Shown here: one piece after another, positions 20,372 through 32,000 of the stretch
Layout of the letters: every line of letters begins with the position of its first letter
How positions within the stretch are numbered: the first letter of the stretch is position 1
Assembly (NCBI RefSeq): GCF_905171765.1
Contig: NC_053391.1
Location: forward strand, 194,132,559-194,196,558
Direction of reading: 5' to 3'
DNA: 64,000 nucleotides
DNA from: Bufo bufo
Lineage: Eukaryota > Chordata > Amphibia > Anura > Bufonidae
Notes under the pieces: model-generated
What the model was told of the DNA's origin: nothing
Database searches by the model: none
Seen by the model: only the letters and a program-made list of their open reading frames with translations
Program-made: the position numbers and the translations under genes

Positions 20372-21425
20372 AGAGAGTCTTTCACCTATACTGATTGTTT
20401 TTGAACACTAACACCATTCTCAGCATTATAGTACCCATATGTGAATGCTACTTACTGTTTAGCTGTCCGTCGCTTATTTCCTTCAAAAAACACTTTTATC
20501 CAATATTCAAATTAGGTCTGAAGGTGCCCAGGGGCGGCGTTCAAGCGGCCGGTGCCCAAGCCCCTCTTCGCTATTTATATGAAACCCCTCCCCTTTAAAC
20601 ACTCAGGCCAGCCCTAGGTTCTTCTTATTACCGCCTCCCTTCAGTGTGAAATCCCGCAGATGCGCCATTCACCCGAATCGCCACGCCTGCGCCCAGCATT
20701 GCCCATTATGGGCATCGGCATCCTAGCATTTATTGCGCATGCGCCGGCCCCAACATCCCGATCTAGCCGGCGGAAGTAAACAGCCGCATCGAAGGGTTGT
20801 TAACCCTTTCACTGATAATTTATTTTGGCAGGGGGCTCAAATCACATGGTGTATATGTGGGGATGACTTTTAAGGGTGGGGCTGTGTCTGACATAAAATA
20901 ATTGGTGTACACCTACTTCGCAGCGTCAAAACTAAGGGATGGCAAATGAGTAGAGAGATGATACTGCGCCGCCCCCCCCCCCCCCCCCTTCTCCGGCTTC
21001 AGTACAACCCTCCGATGCAGCTGTTTACTTCTGCCGGCTAGATCGGGATGTTGGGGCCGGCGCATGCACAATAAACGCTAGGATGCCATAATGGGCAATG
21101 ATGGGCACAGGCGCGGCGATTCGGATGAACGGCGCATGCGCGGGATTTCACACTGAAGGGAGGCAGTATTAAGAAGAACCTAGGGCTGGCCTGAGTGTTT
21201 AGAGGGGAGGGGTTTAATATGAATAGCAAAGAGGGGCCTGGGCACCGGCAGCTTGAACGCCGCCCCTGGGCACCTTCAGACCTAATTTGAATATTGGATA
21301 AAAGTGTTTTTTGAAGGAAATCAGCGACGGACAGCTAAATAGTAAGTAGCATTTACATATGGGAACTATAATGCTGAGAATGGTGTTAGTGTTCAAAAAC
21401 GGTCAGTATAGGTAAAAGACTCCCT
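20372..21425. mobile_element. TTAA-flanked foldback element with arms of about 430 bp
   Basis: TTAA occurs at 20368-20371 and 21426-21429. The left arm (20372 to about 20808) and the right arm (about 20998-21425) are near-complete inverted copies, for instance TGAAGGTGCCCAGGGGCGGC against its complement, and GCCGGCGGAAGTAAACAGC against its complement near 21020. The spacer of about 190 bp has a C run at 20972-20988. No transposase; a non-autonomous piggyBac/Kolobok-like element by target choice. Confidence 0.85.
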
Positions 21426-21429
21426 TTAA

Positions 21430-21939
21430 GTGCATTTGAGTCAATGGGGGTGGGGGTTACTGTTGGATAAAGGGATCAGGTCCTGAGGTATAATGTAATA
21501 AGGGGTGAATGTTGAAGAATTAGATTAAATAATCAACAAAATGATCCCTAGGTTGGAGCCCTCGGGATGAAAATTCACTTATTATACAAAAGGTCATCCA
21601 GACCAAAAAATCCCTTTTGGGGTCCCAACAAAAAAGTTTAATGTATATAAAACTAATTCTTTAATTGTACCTTTAAAATTAAACCTACAGACAACAGATC
21701 ATGAACAATTAAAACTATCAGGGACTGGCAATATGTAACTTATAGTCTTGGAATTGCTGGGAGGACTGAGTGGGTGCTTTATTTATCTGTGTGTTTATGG
21801 ATATTATTACCACATTGTGAAATATGGAACAGACTCACGTCCATCTGTCACCATCCACAGTGGCCACTGGGGACGGTTAGGACTTTTCACAAATTGGCGA
21901 TCAGGCAGCCACACTGTTTATTATAAGTCTGCTCAACAC
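21430..21939. other. Flank of the 28-kb hAT element, no gene
   Basis: No coding motif. A 37-bp segment at 21654-21690 (TAATTCTTTAATTGTACC...) is perfectly repeated in inverted orientation at 50507-50543, beyond the other end of the hAT element. Candidate target duplication ATTATAAG at 21920-21927. Confidence 0.5.
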
Positions 21940-22190
21940 TAGGGATGAGCGAACCCGAACTGTATAGTTCGGGTTCGTACCGAATTTTGGGGTGTCCGTG
22001 ACACGGACCCGAACCCGAACATTTTCGTAAAAGTCCGGGTTCGGGTTCGGTGTTCGGCGCTTTCTTGGCGCTTTTTGAAAGGCTGCAAAGCAGCCAATCA
22101 ACAAGCGTCATACTACTTGGCCCAAGAGGCCATCACAGCCATGCCTACTATTGGCATGGCTGTGATTGGCCAGTGCACCATGTGACCCAG

Positions 22191-22210
22191 CCTCTATTTA
22201 AGCTGGAGTC
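22191..22210 (+). promoter_or_regulatory. TATA-like box of the giant hAT element
   Basis: CCTCTATTTAAGCTGGAGTC, followed by ACGTAGCGCCGCACGTCACTCTG. The equivalent segment of copy 1 reads TATATAAG. A CCAAT-like GATTGGC lies about 30 bp upstream (about 22164). Confidence 0.5.
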
Positions 22211-22467
22211 ACGTAGCGCCGCACGTCACTCTGCTATGATCAGTATAGGGAGAGGTTGCAGCTACGACGTTAGGGCGAGATTAGGCAGATTAACTCCTCC
22301 AAAAGACTTCATTCTGTGATCGATCTGCAGCTGTGGATCATTGAAGTGCTATTATTGACTTGCTCACTTTTTTGAGGCTGCCCAGAGCGTTTTTAGATCA
22401 CTTTTTTTCTGGGGTGATCGGCGGCCATTTTGTGACTTGTGGTGCGCCAGCACGAGCTATCACCAAG

Positions 22468-23005
22468 TGTATTTAACCATCGATAGTGTGGTTATTTTGT
22501 GCTATATCCTACATCAGCTGCAGGCTGAGCCTGTGTCACCGAAGTGCATTTAACCATCAACAGTCTGGTTATTTTTTGGCCATATACTACATCAGCTGCA
22601 GGCTGAGCCTCTGTCACCCAAGTGCATTTAACCATCAACAGTCTGATTATTTTTTGGCCATATACTACATCAGCTTCAGGCTGAGCCTGTGTCACCCAAG
22701 TGTATTTAACCATCGATAGTGTGGTTATTTTGTGCTATATCCTACATCAGCTGCAGGCTGAGCCTGTGTCACCCAAGTGCATTTAACAATCAACAGTCTG
22801 ATTATTTTTTGGCCATATACTACATCTGGTGCAGGCTGAGCCTGTGTCACCCAAGTGAATTTAACCATCAAGAGTCTGATTATTTTTTGGCCATATACTA
22901 CATCTGGTGCAGGCTGAGCCTGTGTCACCCAAGTGCATTTAACCATCAACAGTGTGGTTATTTTTTGGCCATATATTACATCAGGGGCAAGTTGAGCCTG
23001 TCACC
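22468..23005. repeat. 78-bp tandem array (about 7 units)
   Basis: Units contain ATTTAACCATCAACAGT, GGCCATATACTACATCAGC and GGCTGAGCCTGTGTCACCCA. Unit starts at 22471, 22548, 22626, 22704, 22781, 22859 and 22937 give a 77-78-bp period. It lies in the transcribed leader. Because 78 is a multiple of three, frames stay open on both strands; these are not genes. Confidence 0.92.
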
Positions 23006-25510
23006 CAGCGCCTAAAAAATAGACCTGACATTTCTATTCAACCAAATCTGCACAGTTTTAGCTGGTCAAGTTATTTGTAGTGACCGTAAAAGCAGACTTT
23101 TTGTTCTGGGTTGAAAAAGCATTCCCAAATTTGCCATTCTGAAAATAACTAGTTTGTGGTATTTGAGGCCTACTTGAAATCTATCCCAAAAAGAAAATCT
23201 TACATTGAAGGTATTGATAGTGTCATTCAGAAAAACCTAAGACACACGCTAGCGTGCTGATAGAAGTGTCATTCTGTGATTAAACCTATAACTGTCACAC
23301 AGCGCAAAAAAAAAACAGGTCTCACATCTCTATTCAACCAAATCTGCACAGTTTTAGCTGGTCAAGTTATTTGTAGTGACCGTAAAAGCTGATTTTTTGT
23401 TCTGGGTTGAAAAAGCATTCCCAAATTTTCCATTCTCAAAATAACTAGTTTCTGGTATTTGAGGCCTACTTGAAATCTATCCCAAAAAGAAAATCTTACA
23501 TTGAAGGTATTGATAGTGTCATTCAGAAAAACCTAAGACACACGCTAGCGTGCTGATAGAAGTGTCATTCTGTGATTATACCTATAACTGTCACACAGCG
23601 CAAAAAAAAAACAGGTCTCACATCTCTATTCAACCAAATCTGCACAGTTTTCGCTGGTCAAGTTATTTGTAGTGACCGTAAAAGCAGACTTTTTGTTCTG
23701 GGTTGAAAAAGCATTCCCAAATTTGCCATTCTGAAAATAACTAGTTTGTGGTATTTGAGGCCTACTTGAAATCTATCCCAAAAAGAAAATCTTACATTGA
23801 AGGTATTGATAGTGTCATTCAGAAAAACCTAAGACACACTCTAGCATGCTGATAGAAGTGTCATTCTGTGATTATACCTATAACTGTCACACAGCGCAAA
23901 AAAAAACAGGTCTCACATCTCTATTCAACCAAATCTGCACAGTTTTAGCTGGTCAAGTTATTTGTAGTGACCGTAAAAGCAGACTTTTTGTTCTGGGTTG
24001 AAAAAGCATTCCCAAATTTGCCATTCTGAAAATAACTAGTTTGTGGTATTTGAGGCCTACTTGAAATCTATCCCAAAAAGAAAATCTTACATTGAAGGTA
24101 TTGATAGTGTCATTCAGAAAAACCTAAGACACACGCTAGCGTGCTGATAGAAGTGTCATTCTGTGATTAAACCTATAACTGTCACACAGCGCAAAAAAAA
24201 ACAGGTCTCACATCTCTATTCAACCAAATCTGCACAGTTTTAGCTGGTCAAGTTATTTGTAGTGACCGTAAAAGCAGACTTTTTGTTCTGGGTTGAAAAA
24301 GCATTCCCAAATTTGCCATTCTGAAAATAACTAGTTTGTGGTATTTGAGGCCTACTTGAAATCTATCCCAAAAAGAAAATCTTACATTGAAGGTATTGAT
24401 AGTGTCATTCAGAAAAACCTAAGACACACGCTAGCGTGCTGATAGAAGTGTCATTCTGTGATTAAACCTATAACTGTCACACAGCGCAAAAAAAAACAGG
24501 TCTCACATCTCTATTCAACCAAATCTGCACAGTTTTAGCTGGTCAAGTTATTTGTAGTGACCGTAAAAGCAGACTTTTTGTTCTGGGTTGAAAAAGCATT
24601 CCCAAATTTGCCATTCTGAAAATAACTAGTTTGTGGTATTTGAGGCCTACTTGAAATCTATCCCAAAAAGAAAATCTTACATTGAAGTTATTGATAGTGT
24701 CATTCAGAAAAACCTAAGACACACGCTAGCGTGCTGATAGAAGTGTTATTCTGTGATTAAACCTATAACTGTCACACAGCGCAAAAAAAAAACAGGTCTC
24801 ACATCTCTATTCAACCAAATCTGCACAGTTTTAGCTGGTCAAGTTATTTGTAGTGACCGTAAAAGCAGACTTTTTGTTCTGGGTTGAAAAAGCATTCCCA
24901 AATTTGCCATTCTCAAAATAACTAGTTTGTGGTATTTAAGGCCTACTTGAAATCTATCCCAAAAAGAAAATCTTACATTGAAGGTATTGATAGTGTCATT
25001 CAGAAAAACCTAAGACACACGCTAACGTGCTGATAGAAGTGTCATTCTGTGATTAAACCTATAACTGTCACACAGCGCAAAAAAAAAACAGGTCTCACAT
25101 CTCTATTCAACCAAATCTGCACAGTTTTAGCTGGTCAAGTTATTTGTAGTGATCGTAAAAGCAGACTTTTTGTTCTGGGTTGAAAAAGCATTCCCAAATT
25201 TGCCATTCTGAAAATAACTAGTTTGTGGTATTTGAGGCCTACTTGAAATCTATCCCAAAAAGAAAATCTTACATTGAAGGTATTGATAGTGTCATTCAGA
25301 AAAACCTAAGACACACGCTAGCGTGCTGATAGAAGTGTCATTCTGTGATTAAACCTATAACTGTCACACAGCGCAAAAAAAAACAGGTCTCACATCTCTA
25401 TTCAACCAAATCTGCACAGTTTTAGCTGGTCAAGTTATTTGTAGTGACAGTAAAAGCAGACTTTTTGTTCTGGGTTGAAAAAGCATTCCCAAATTTGCCA
25501 TTCTCAAAAT
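23006..25510. repeat. 296-bp tandem array (about 8.5 units)
   Basis: Units start with TCTATTCAACCAAATCTGCA at 23033, 23329, 23625 and 23920 and onward to about 25397; the last is partial and leads into the transposase start. Units are very similar; length varies by one or two in an A run (GCGCAAAAAAAA). Each holds the palindromic ACACGCTAGCGTG. Confidence 0.93.
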
Positions 25511-25527
25511 TGTGGTGAACGGGAACA

Positions 25528-28500
25528 ATGAGGAAAACATCTAATAAGGGACGCGGACGTGGACATGGTCGTGGTGGGTTTAGTGGACCCTCTGGTGCTG
25601 GGAGAGGACGTGGCCGTTCTGCCACAGCCACACGTCCTAGTGAACCAACTACCTCAGGTCCCAGTAGCCAGCAGAATTTACAGCGATATTTGGTGGGGCC
25701 CAATGCCGTTCTAAGGATGGTAAGGCCTGAGCAGGTACAGGCATTAGTCAATTGGGTGGCCGACAGTGGATCCAGCACGTTCACATTATCTCCCACCCAG
25801 TCTTCTGCAGAAAGCGCACAGATGGCGCATCAAAACTAAGCCCATCCGTCTGTCACATCACCCCCATGCATATCAGGGAAACTGTCTGAGCCTCAAGTTA
25901 TGCAGCAGTCTTTTATGCTGTTTGAAGACTCTGCTGCCAGGGTTTCCCAAGGGCATCCACCTAGCCCTTCCCCAGGGGTGGAAGAGATAGAATGCACTAA
26001 CGCACAACCACTTATTTTTCCTGATGATGAGGACATGGGAATACCACCTCATCACGTCTCTGATGATGACGAAACACAGGTGCCAACTGCTGGGTCTTTC
26101 TGCAGTGTGCAGACTGAACAGGAGGTCAGGGATCAAGACTGGGTGGAAGACGATGCAGGGGACGATGAGGTCCTAAACCCCACATGAAATGAATGTCGTG
26201 CCACTGACTTTCACAGTTCGGAGGAAGAGGCAGTGGTGAGACCGAGCCAACAGCGTAGCAAAAGTGGGAGCAGTGGGCAAAATCAGTACACCCGCCGCCA
26301 AGAGACTCCGCCTGCTACTGACCGCCGCCATCTGGGACCGAGCACCCCAAAGGCAGCTTCAAGGAGTTCCCTGGCATGGCACTTTTTCAAACAATGTGCT
26401 GACGACAAGACCCGAGTGGTTTGCACGCTGTGCCATCAGAGCCTGAAGCGAGGCATTAACGTTCTGAACCTTAGCACAACCTGCATGACCAGGCACCTGC
26501 ATGCAAAGCATGAACTGCAGTGGAGTAAACACCTTAAAAACAAGGAAGTCACTCAGGCTCCCCCTGCTACCTCTTCTGCTGCTGCCGCCTCGGCCTCTTC
26601 TGCTGCTGCTGCCGCCGCCTCGGCCTCTTCCTCCGCCTCTGGAGGAACGTTGGCACCTGCCGCCCAGCAAACATGGGATGTACCACCAACACCACCACCT
26701 GCATCACCAAGCATCTCGACCATGTCACACGGCAGCGTTCAGCTCTCCATCTCACAAACATTTGAGAGAAAGCGTAAATTCTCACCTAGCCACCCTCGAT
26801 CCCTGGCCCTGAATGCCAGCATTTCTAAACTACTGGCCTATGAAATGCTGTCATTTAGGCTGGTGGACACACACAGCTTCAAACAGCTCATGTCACTTGC
26901 TGTCCCACAGTATGTTGTTCCCAGCTGCCACTACTTCTCCAAGAGAGCCGTGCCTTCCCTGCACAAACAAGTGTCCGATAAAATCAAGTGTGCACTGCGC
27001 AAAGCCATCTGTGGCAAGGTCCACCTAACCACAGATACGTGGACCAGTAAGCACGGCTAGGGACGCTATATCTCCATAACTGCACACTGGGTAAATGTAG
27101 TGGCGGCTGGGCCCCAGGCGGAGAGCTATTTGGCGCACGTCCTTCCGCCGCCAAGGATCGCAGGGCAACATTCTTTGCCTCCTGTCTCCTCCTCCTCCTA
27201 CTCAGCTTCCTCCTCCTCTTCTTCCACCTGCTCATCCAGTCAGCCACACACCTTCACCACCAACTTCAGCACAGCACAGGGTAAACGTCAGCAGGCCATT
27301 CTGAAACTCATATGTTTGGGGGACAGGCCCCACACCGCACAGGAGTTGTGGCGGGATATAGAACAACAGACCGACGAGTGGTTGCTGCCGGTGAGCCTCA
27401 AGCCCGGCCTGGTGGTGTGCGATAATGGGCGAAATCTCGTTGCAGCTCTGGGACTAGCCGGTTTGACGCACATCCCTTGCCTGGCGCATGTGCTGAATTT
27501 GGTGGTGCAGAAGTTCATTCGCAACTACCCCGACATGTCAGAGCTGCTGCATAAAGTGCGGGCCGTCTGTTCGCGCTTCCGGCGTTCACACCCTGCCGCT
27601 GCTCGCCTGTCTGCGCTACAGCGTAACTTCGGCCTTCCCGCTCACCGCCTCATATGCGACGTGCCCACCAGGTGGAACTCCACCTTGCATATGCTGGACA
27701 GACTGTGCGAGCAGCAGCAGGCCATAGTGGAGTTTCAGCTGCAGCACGCACGGGTCAGTCGCACTGCGGATCAGACCCACTTCACCACCAATGACTGGGC
27801 CTCCATGCGAGACCTGTGTGCCCTGTTGCGCTGTTTCGAGTACTCCACCAACATGGCCAGTGGCGATGACGCCGTTATCAGCGTTACAATACCACTTCTA
27901 TGTCTCCTTGAGAAAACACTTAGGGCGATGATGGAAGAGGAGGTGGCCCAGGAGGAAGAGGAGGAAGAGGGGTCATTTTTAGCACTTTCAGGCCAGTCTC
28001 TTCAAAGTGACTCAGAGGGAGGTTTTTTGCAACACCAGAGGCCAGGTACAAATGTGGCCAGACAGGGCCCACTACTGGAGGACGAGGAGGACGAGGATGA
28101 GGAGGAGGTGGAGGAGGATGAGGATGAAGCATGTTCACAGCGGGGTGGCACCCAAAGCAGCTCGGGCCCATCACTGGTGCGTGGCTGGGTGGAAATACAG
28201 GACGATGACGATACGCCTCCCACAGAGGACAGCTTGTCCTTACCTCTGGGCAGCCTGGCACACATGAGCGACTACATGCTGCAGTGCCTGCGCAACGACA
28301 GCAGAGTTGCCCACATTTTAACTTGTGACTACTGGGTTGCCACCCTGCTGGATCCCCGGTACAAAGACAATGTGCCCACCTTACTTCCTACACTGGAGCG
28401 TGATAGGAAGATGGGCGAGTACAAGCGCACGTTGGTAGACGCGCTACTGAGAGCATTCCCAAATGTCACAGGGGAACCAGTGGAAGCCCAAGGCGAAGGC

Positions 28501-28953
28501 AGAGGAGGAGCAAGAAGTCGCCAACGCAGCTGTGTCACGCCCAGCTCCTCTGAGGGCAGGGTTAGCGTGGCAGAGATGTGGAAAAGTTTTGTCAACACGC
28601 CACAGCTAAGTGCACAACCACCTGATACGGAACGTGTTAGCAGGAGGCAACATTTCACTAACATGGTGGAACAGTACTTGTGCACACCCCTCCACGTACT
28701 GACTGATGGTTCGGCCCCATTCAACTTCTGGGTCTCCAAATTGTCCACGTGGCCAGAGCTAGCCTTTTATGCCTTGGAGGTGCTGGCCTGCCCGGCGGCC
28801 AGCGTTTTGTCTGAACGTGTATACAGCACGGCAGGGGGCGTCATTACAGACAAACGCAGCCGCCTGTCTACAGCCAATGTGGAAAAGCTGACGTTCATAA
28901 AAATGAACCAGGCATGGATCCCACAGGACCTGTCCATCCCTTGTGCAGATTAG
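25528..28953 (+). pseudogene. hAT transposase with BED zinc finger, three nonsense codons
   Basis: One reading frame of 1141 codons runs from ATG at 25528 to the stop at 28951-28953, broken only by TAA (25837-25839), TGA (26185-26187) and TAG (27058-27060); no frameshift is needed. Order: RG-rich N-terminus (1-35), acidic middle, BED zinc finger about 278-330 (CTLC...HLHAKH), Ala/Ser-rich linker, RNase-H-like core with TTDTWTSK (about 505), VVCDNGRNLV and CLAHVLNLVVQ, PTRWNSTLHML, an acidic insertion (about 800-870), ATLLDPRYKD, and the dimerisation domain FNFWVSKL...ASVLSE. It resembles ZBED1/Ac-type hAT transposases, which cut and paste elements using the terminal repeats. TGA replaces the Trp codon seen in copy 1. 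As written it cannot make full-length protein. Confidence 0.9.
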
Positions 28954-29072
28954 ATATTAACTACCTCCCCTTAACAATATATTATTCTACTCCAGGGCAC
29001 TTCCTCATTCAATACTATTTTTAATTTCATTTTACCATTATATTGCGGGGCAACCCAAAGTTGAATGAACCT

Positions 29073-32000
29073 ATCCTCTGTCTGGGTGCCGGGGCCTAAA
29101 TGTGTGACAGTGGCCTGTTCCAGTGGTGGGTGACGTGAAGCCTGATTCTCTGCTATGACATGAAGACCTTTTCTGTGCTGACATGAAGCCAGATTCTCTG
29201 TTACGCGACCTCTCTCCTCTGTCTGGGCCTAAATATGTGACAGTGGCCTGTTCCAGTGGTGGGTGACGTGAAGCCTGATTCTCTGCTATGACATGAAGAC
29301 AGATTCTGTGCTGACATAAGGCCAGATTCTCTGTTACAGGACCTCTCTCCTCTGTCTGGGTGCCGGGGCCTAAATGTGTGACAGTGGCCTGTTCCAGTGG
29401 TGGGTGACGTGAAGCCTGATTCTCTGCTATGACATGAAGACTGATTCTGCGCTGACATCAGGCCAGATTCTCTGTTACGGGACCTCTCTCCTCTGCCTGG
29501 GTGCCTGGGCCTAAATGTGTGACAGTGGCCTGTTCCAGTGGTGGGTGACGTGAAGCCTGATTCTCTGCTATGACATGAAGACAGATTCTGCACTGACATA
29601 AGGCCAGATTCTCTGTTACGGGACCTCTCTCCTCTGCCTGGGTGCCTGGGCCTAAATGTGTGACAGTGGCCTGTTCCAGTGGTGGGTGACGTGAAGCCTG
29701 ATTCTCTGCTATGACACGAAGACAGATTCTGCGCTGACATAAGGCCAGATTCTCTGTTACGGGACCTCTCTCCTCTGCCTGGGTGCCTGGGCCTAAATGT
29801 GTGACAGTGGCCTGTTCCAGTGGTGGGTGACGTGAAGCCTGATTCTCTGCTATGACATGAATACAGATTCTGCGCTGACATAAGGCCAGATTCTCTGTTA
29901 CGGGACCTCTCTCCTCTGCCTGGGTGCCTGGGCCTAAATGTGTGACAGTGGCCTGTTCCAGTGGTGGGTGACGTGAAGCCTGATTCTCTGCTATGACATG
30001 AAGACAGATTCTGCGCTGACATAAGGCCAGATTCTCTGTTACGGGACCTCTCCTCTGCCTGGGTGCCTGGGACTAAATGTGTGACAGTGGCCTGTTCCAG
30101 TGGTGGGTGACGTGAAGCCTGATTCTCTGCTATGACATGAAGACAGATTCTGTGCTGACATGAAGCCAGATTCTCTGTTACGCGACCTCTCTCCTCTGCC
30201 TGGTCCTAAATATGTGACAGTGGCCTGTTCCAGTGGTGGGTGACGTGAAGCCTGATTCTCTGCTATGACATGAAGACAGATTCTGCGCTGACATAAGGCC
30301 AGATTCTCTGTTACGGGACCTCTCTCCTCTGCCTGGGTGCCGGGGCCTAAATGTGTGACAGTGGCCTGTTCCAGTGGTGGGTGACGTGAAGCCTGATTCT
30401 CTGCTATGACATGAATACAGATTCTGTGCTGACATAAGGCCAGATTCTCTGTTACGGGACCTATCTCCTCTGCCTGGGTGCCTGGGCCTAAATATGTGAT
30501 AGTGGCCTGTTCCAGTGGTGGGTGACGTGAAGCCTGATTCTCTGCTATGACATGAAGACTGATTCTGTGCTGACATAAGGCCAGATTCTCTGTTACGGGA
30601 CCTCTCTCCTCTGTCTGGGTGCCGGGGCCTAAATATGTGACAGTGGCCTGTTCCAGTGGTGGGTGACGTGAAGCCTGATTCTCTGCTATGACATGAAGAC
30701 TGATTCTGCGCTGACATAAGGCCAGATTCTCTGTTACGGGACCTCTCTCCTCTGTCTGGGTGCCGGGGCCTAAATGTGTGACAGTGGCCTGTTCCAGTGG
30801 TGGGTGACGTGAAGCCTGATTCTCTGCTATGACATGAAGACTGATTCTGCGCTGACATAAGGCCAGATTCTCTGTTACGGGACCTCTCTCCTCTGTCTGG
30901 GTGCCGGGGCCTAAATGTGTGACAGTGGCCTGTTCCAGTGGTGGGTGACGTGAAGCCTGATTCTCTGCTATGACATGAAGACTGATTCTGTGCTGACATA
31001 AGGCCAGATTGTCTGTTACGGGACCTCTCTCCTCTGCCTGGGTGCCTGGGCCTAAATATGTGACAGTGGCCTGTTCCAGTGGTGGGTGACGTGAAGCCTG
31101 ATTCTCTGCTATGACATGAAGACTGATTCTGTGCTGACATAAGGCCAGATTCTCTGTTACGGGACCTCTCTCCTCTGTCTGGGTGCCGGGGCCTAAATGT
31201 GTGACAGTGGCCTGTTCCAGTGGTGGGTGACGTGAAGCCTGATTCTCTGCTATGACATGAAGACTGATTCTGTGCTGACATAAGGCCAGATTCTCTGTTA
31301 CGGGACCTATCTCCTCTGCCTGGGTGCCTGGGCCTAAATATGTGACAGTGGCCTGTTCCAGTGGTGGGTGACGTGAAGCCTGATTCTCTGCTATGACATG
31401 AAGACTGATTCTGTGCTGACATAAGGCCAGATTCTCTGTTACGGGACCTCTCTCCTCTGTCTGGGTGGCGGGGCCTAAATATGTGACATTGGCCTGTTCC
31501 AGTGGTGGGTGACGTGAAGCCTGATTCTCTGCTATGACATGAAGACTGATTCTGCGCTGACATAAGGCCATATTCTCTGTTACGGGACCTCTCTCCTCTG
31601 TCTGGGTGCCGGGGCCTAAATGTGTGACAGTAGCCTGTTCCAGTGGTGGGTGACGTGAAGCCTGATTCTCTGCTATGACATGAAGACTGATTCTGCGCTG
31701 ACATAAGGCCAGATTCTCTGTTACGGGACCTCTCTCCTCTGTCTGGGTGCCGGGGCCTAAATGTGTGACAGTGGCCTGTTCCAGTGGTGGGTGACGTGAA
31801 GCCTGATTCTCTGCTATGACATGAAGACTGATTCTGTGCTGACATAAGGCCAGATTCTCTGTTACGGGACCTCTCTCCTCTGCCTGGGTGCCTGGGCCTA
31901 AATATGTGACAGTGACCTGTTCCAGTGGTGGGTGACGAGAAGCCTGATTCTCTGCTATGACATGAAGACTGATTCTGCGCTGACATAAGGCCAGATTCTC

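Noticed and set aside
22486..23015. Frames of 70-100 codons with periodic sequence on both strands
   Set aside because: They follow the 78-bp period (3 x 26) of the leader array.
27920..28265. Pro- and Ser-rich frames on the minus strand
   Set aside because: Antisense of the acidic insertion in the hAT transposase, which is Glu/Asp-rich.
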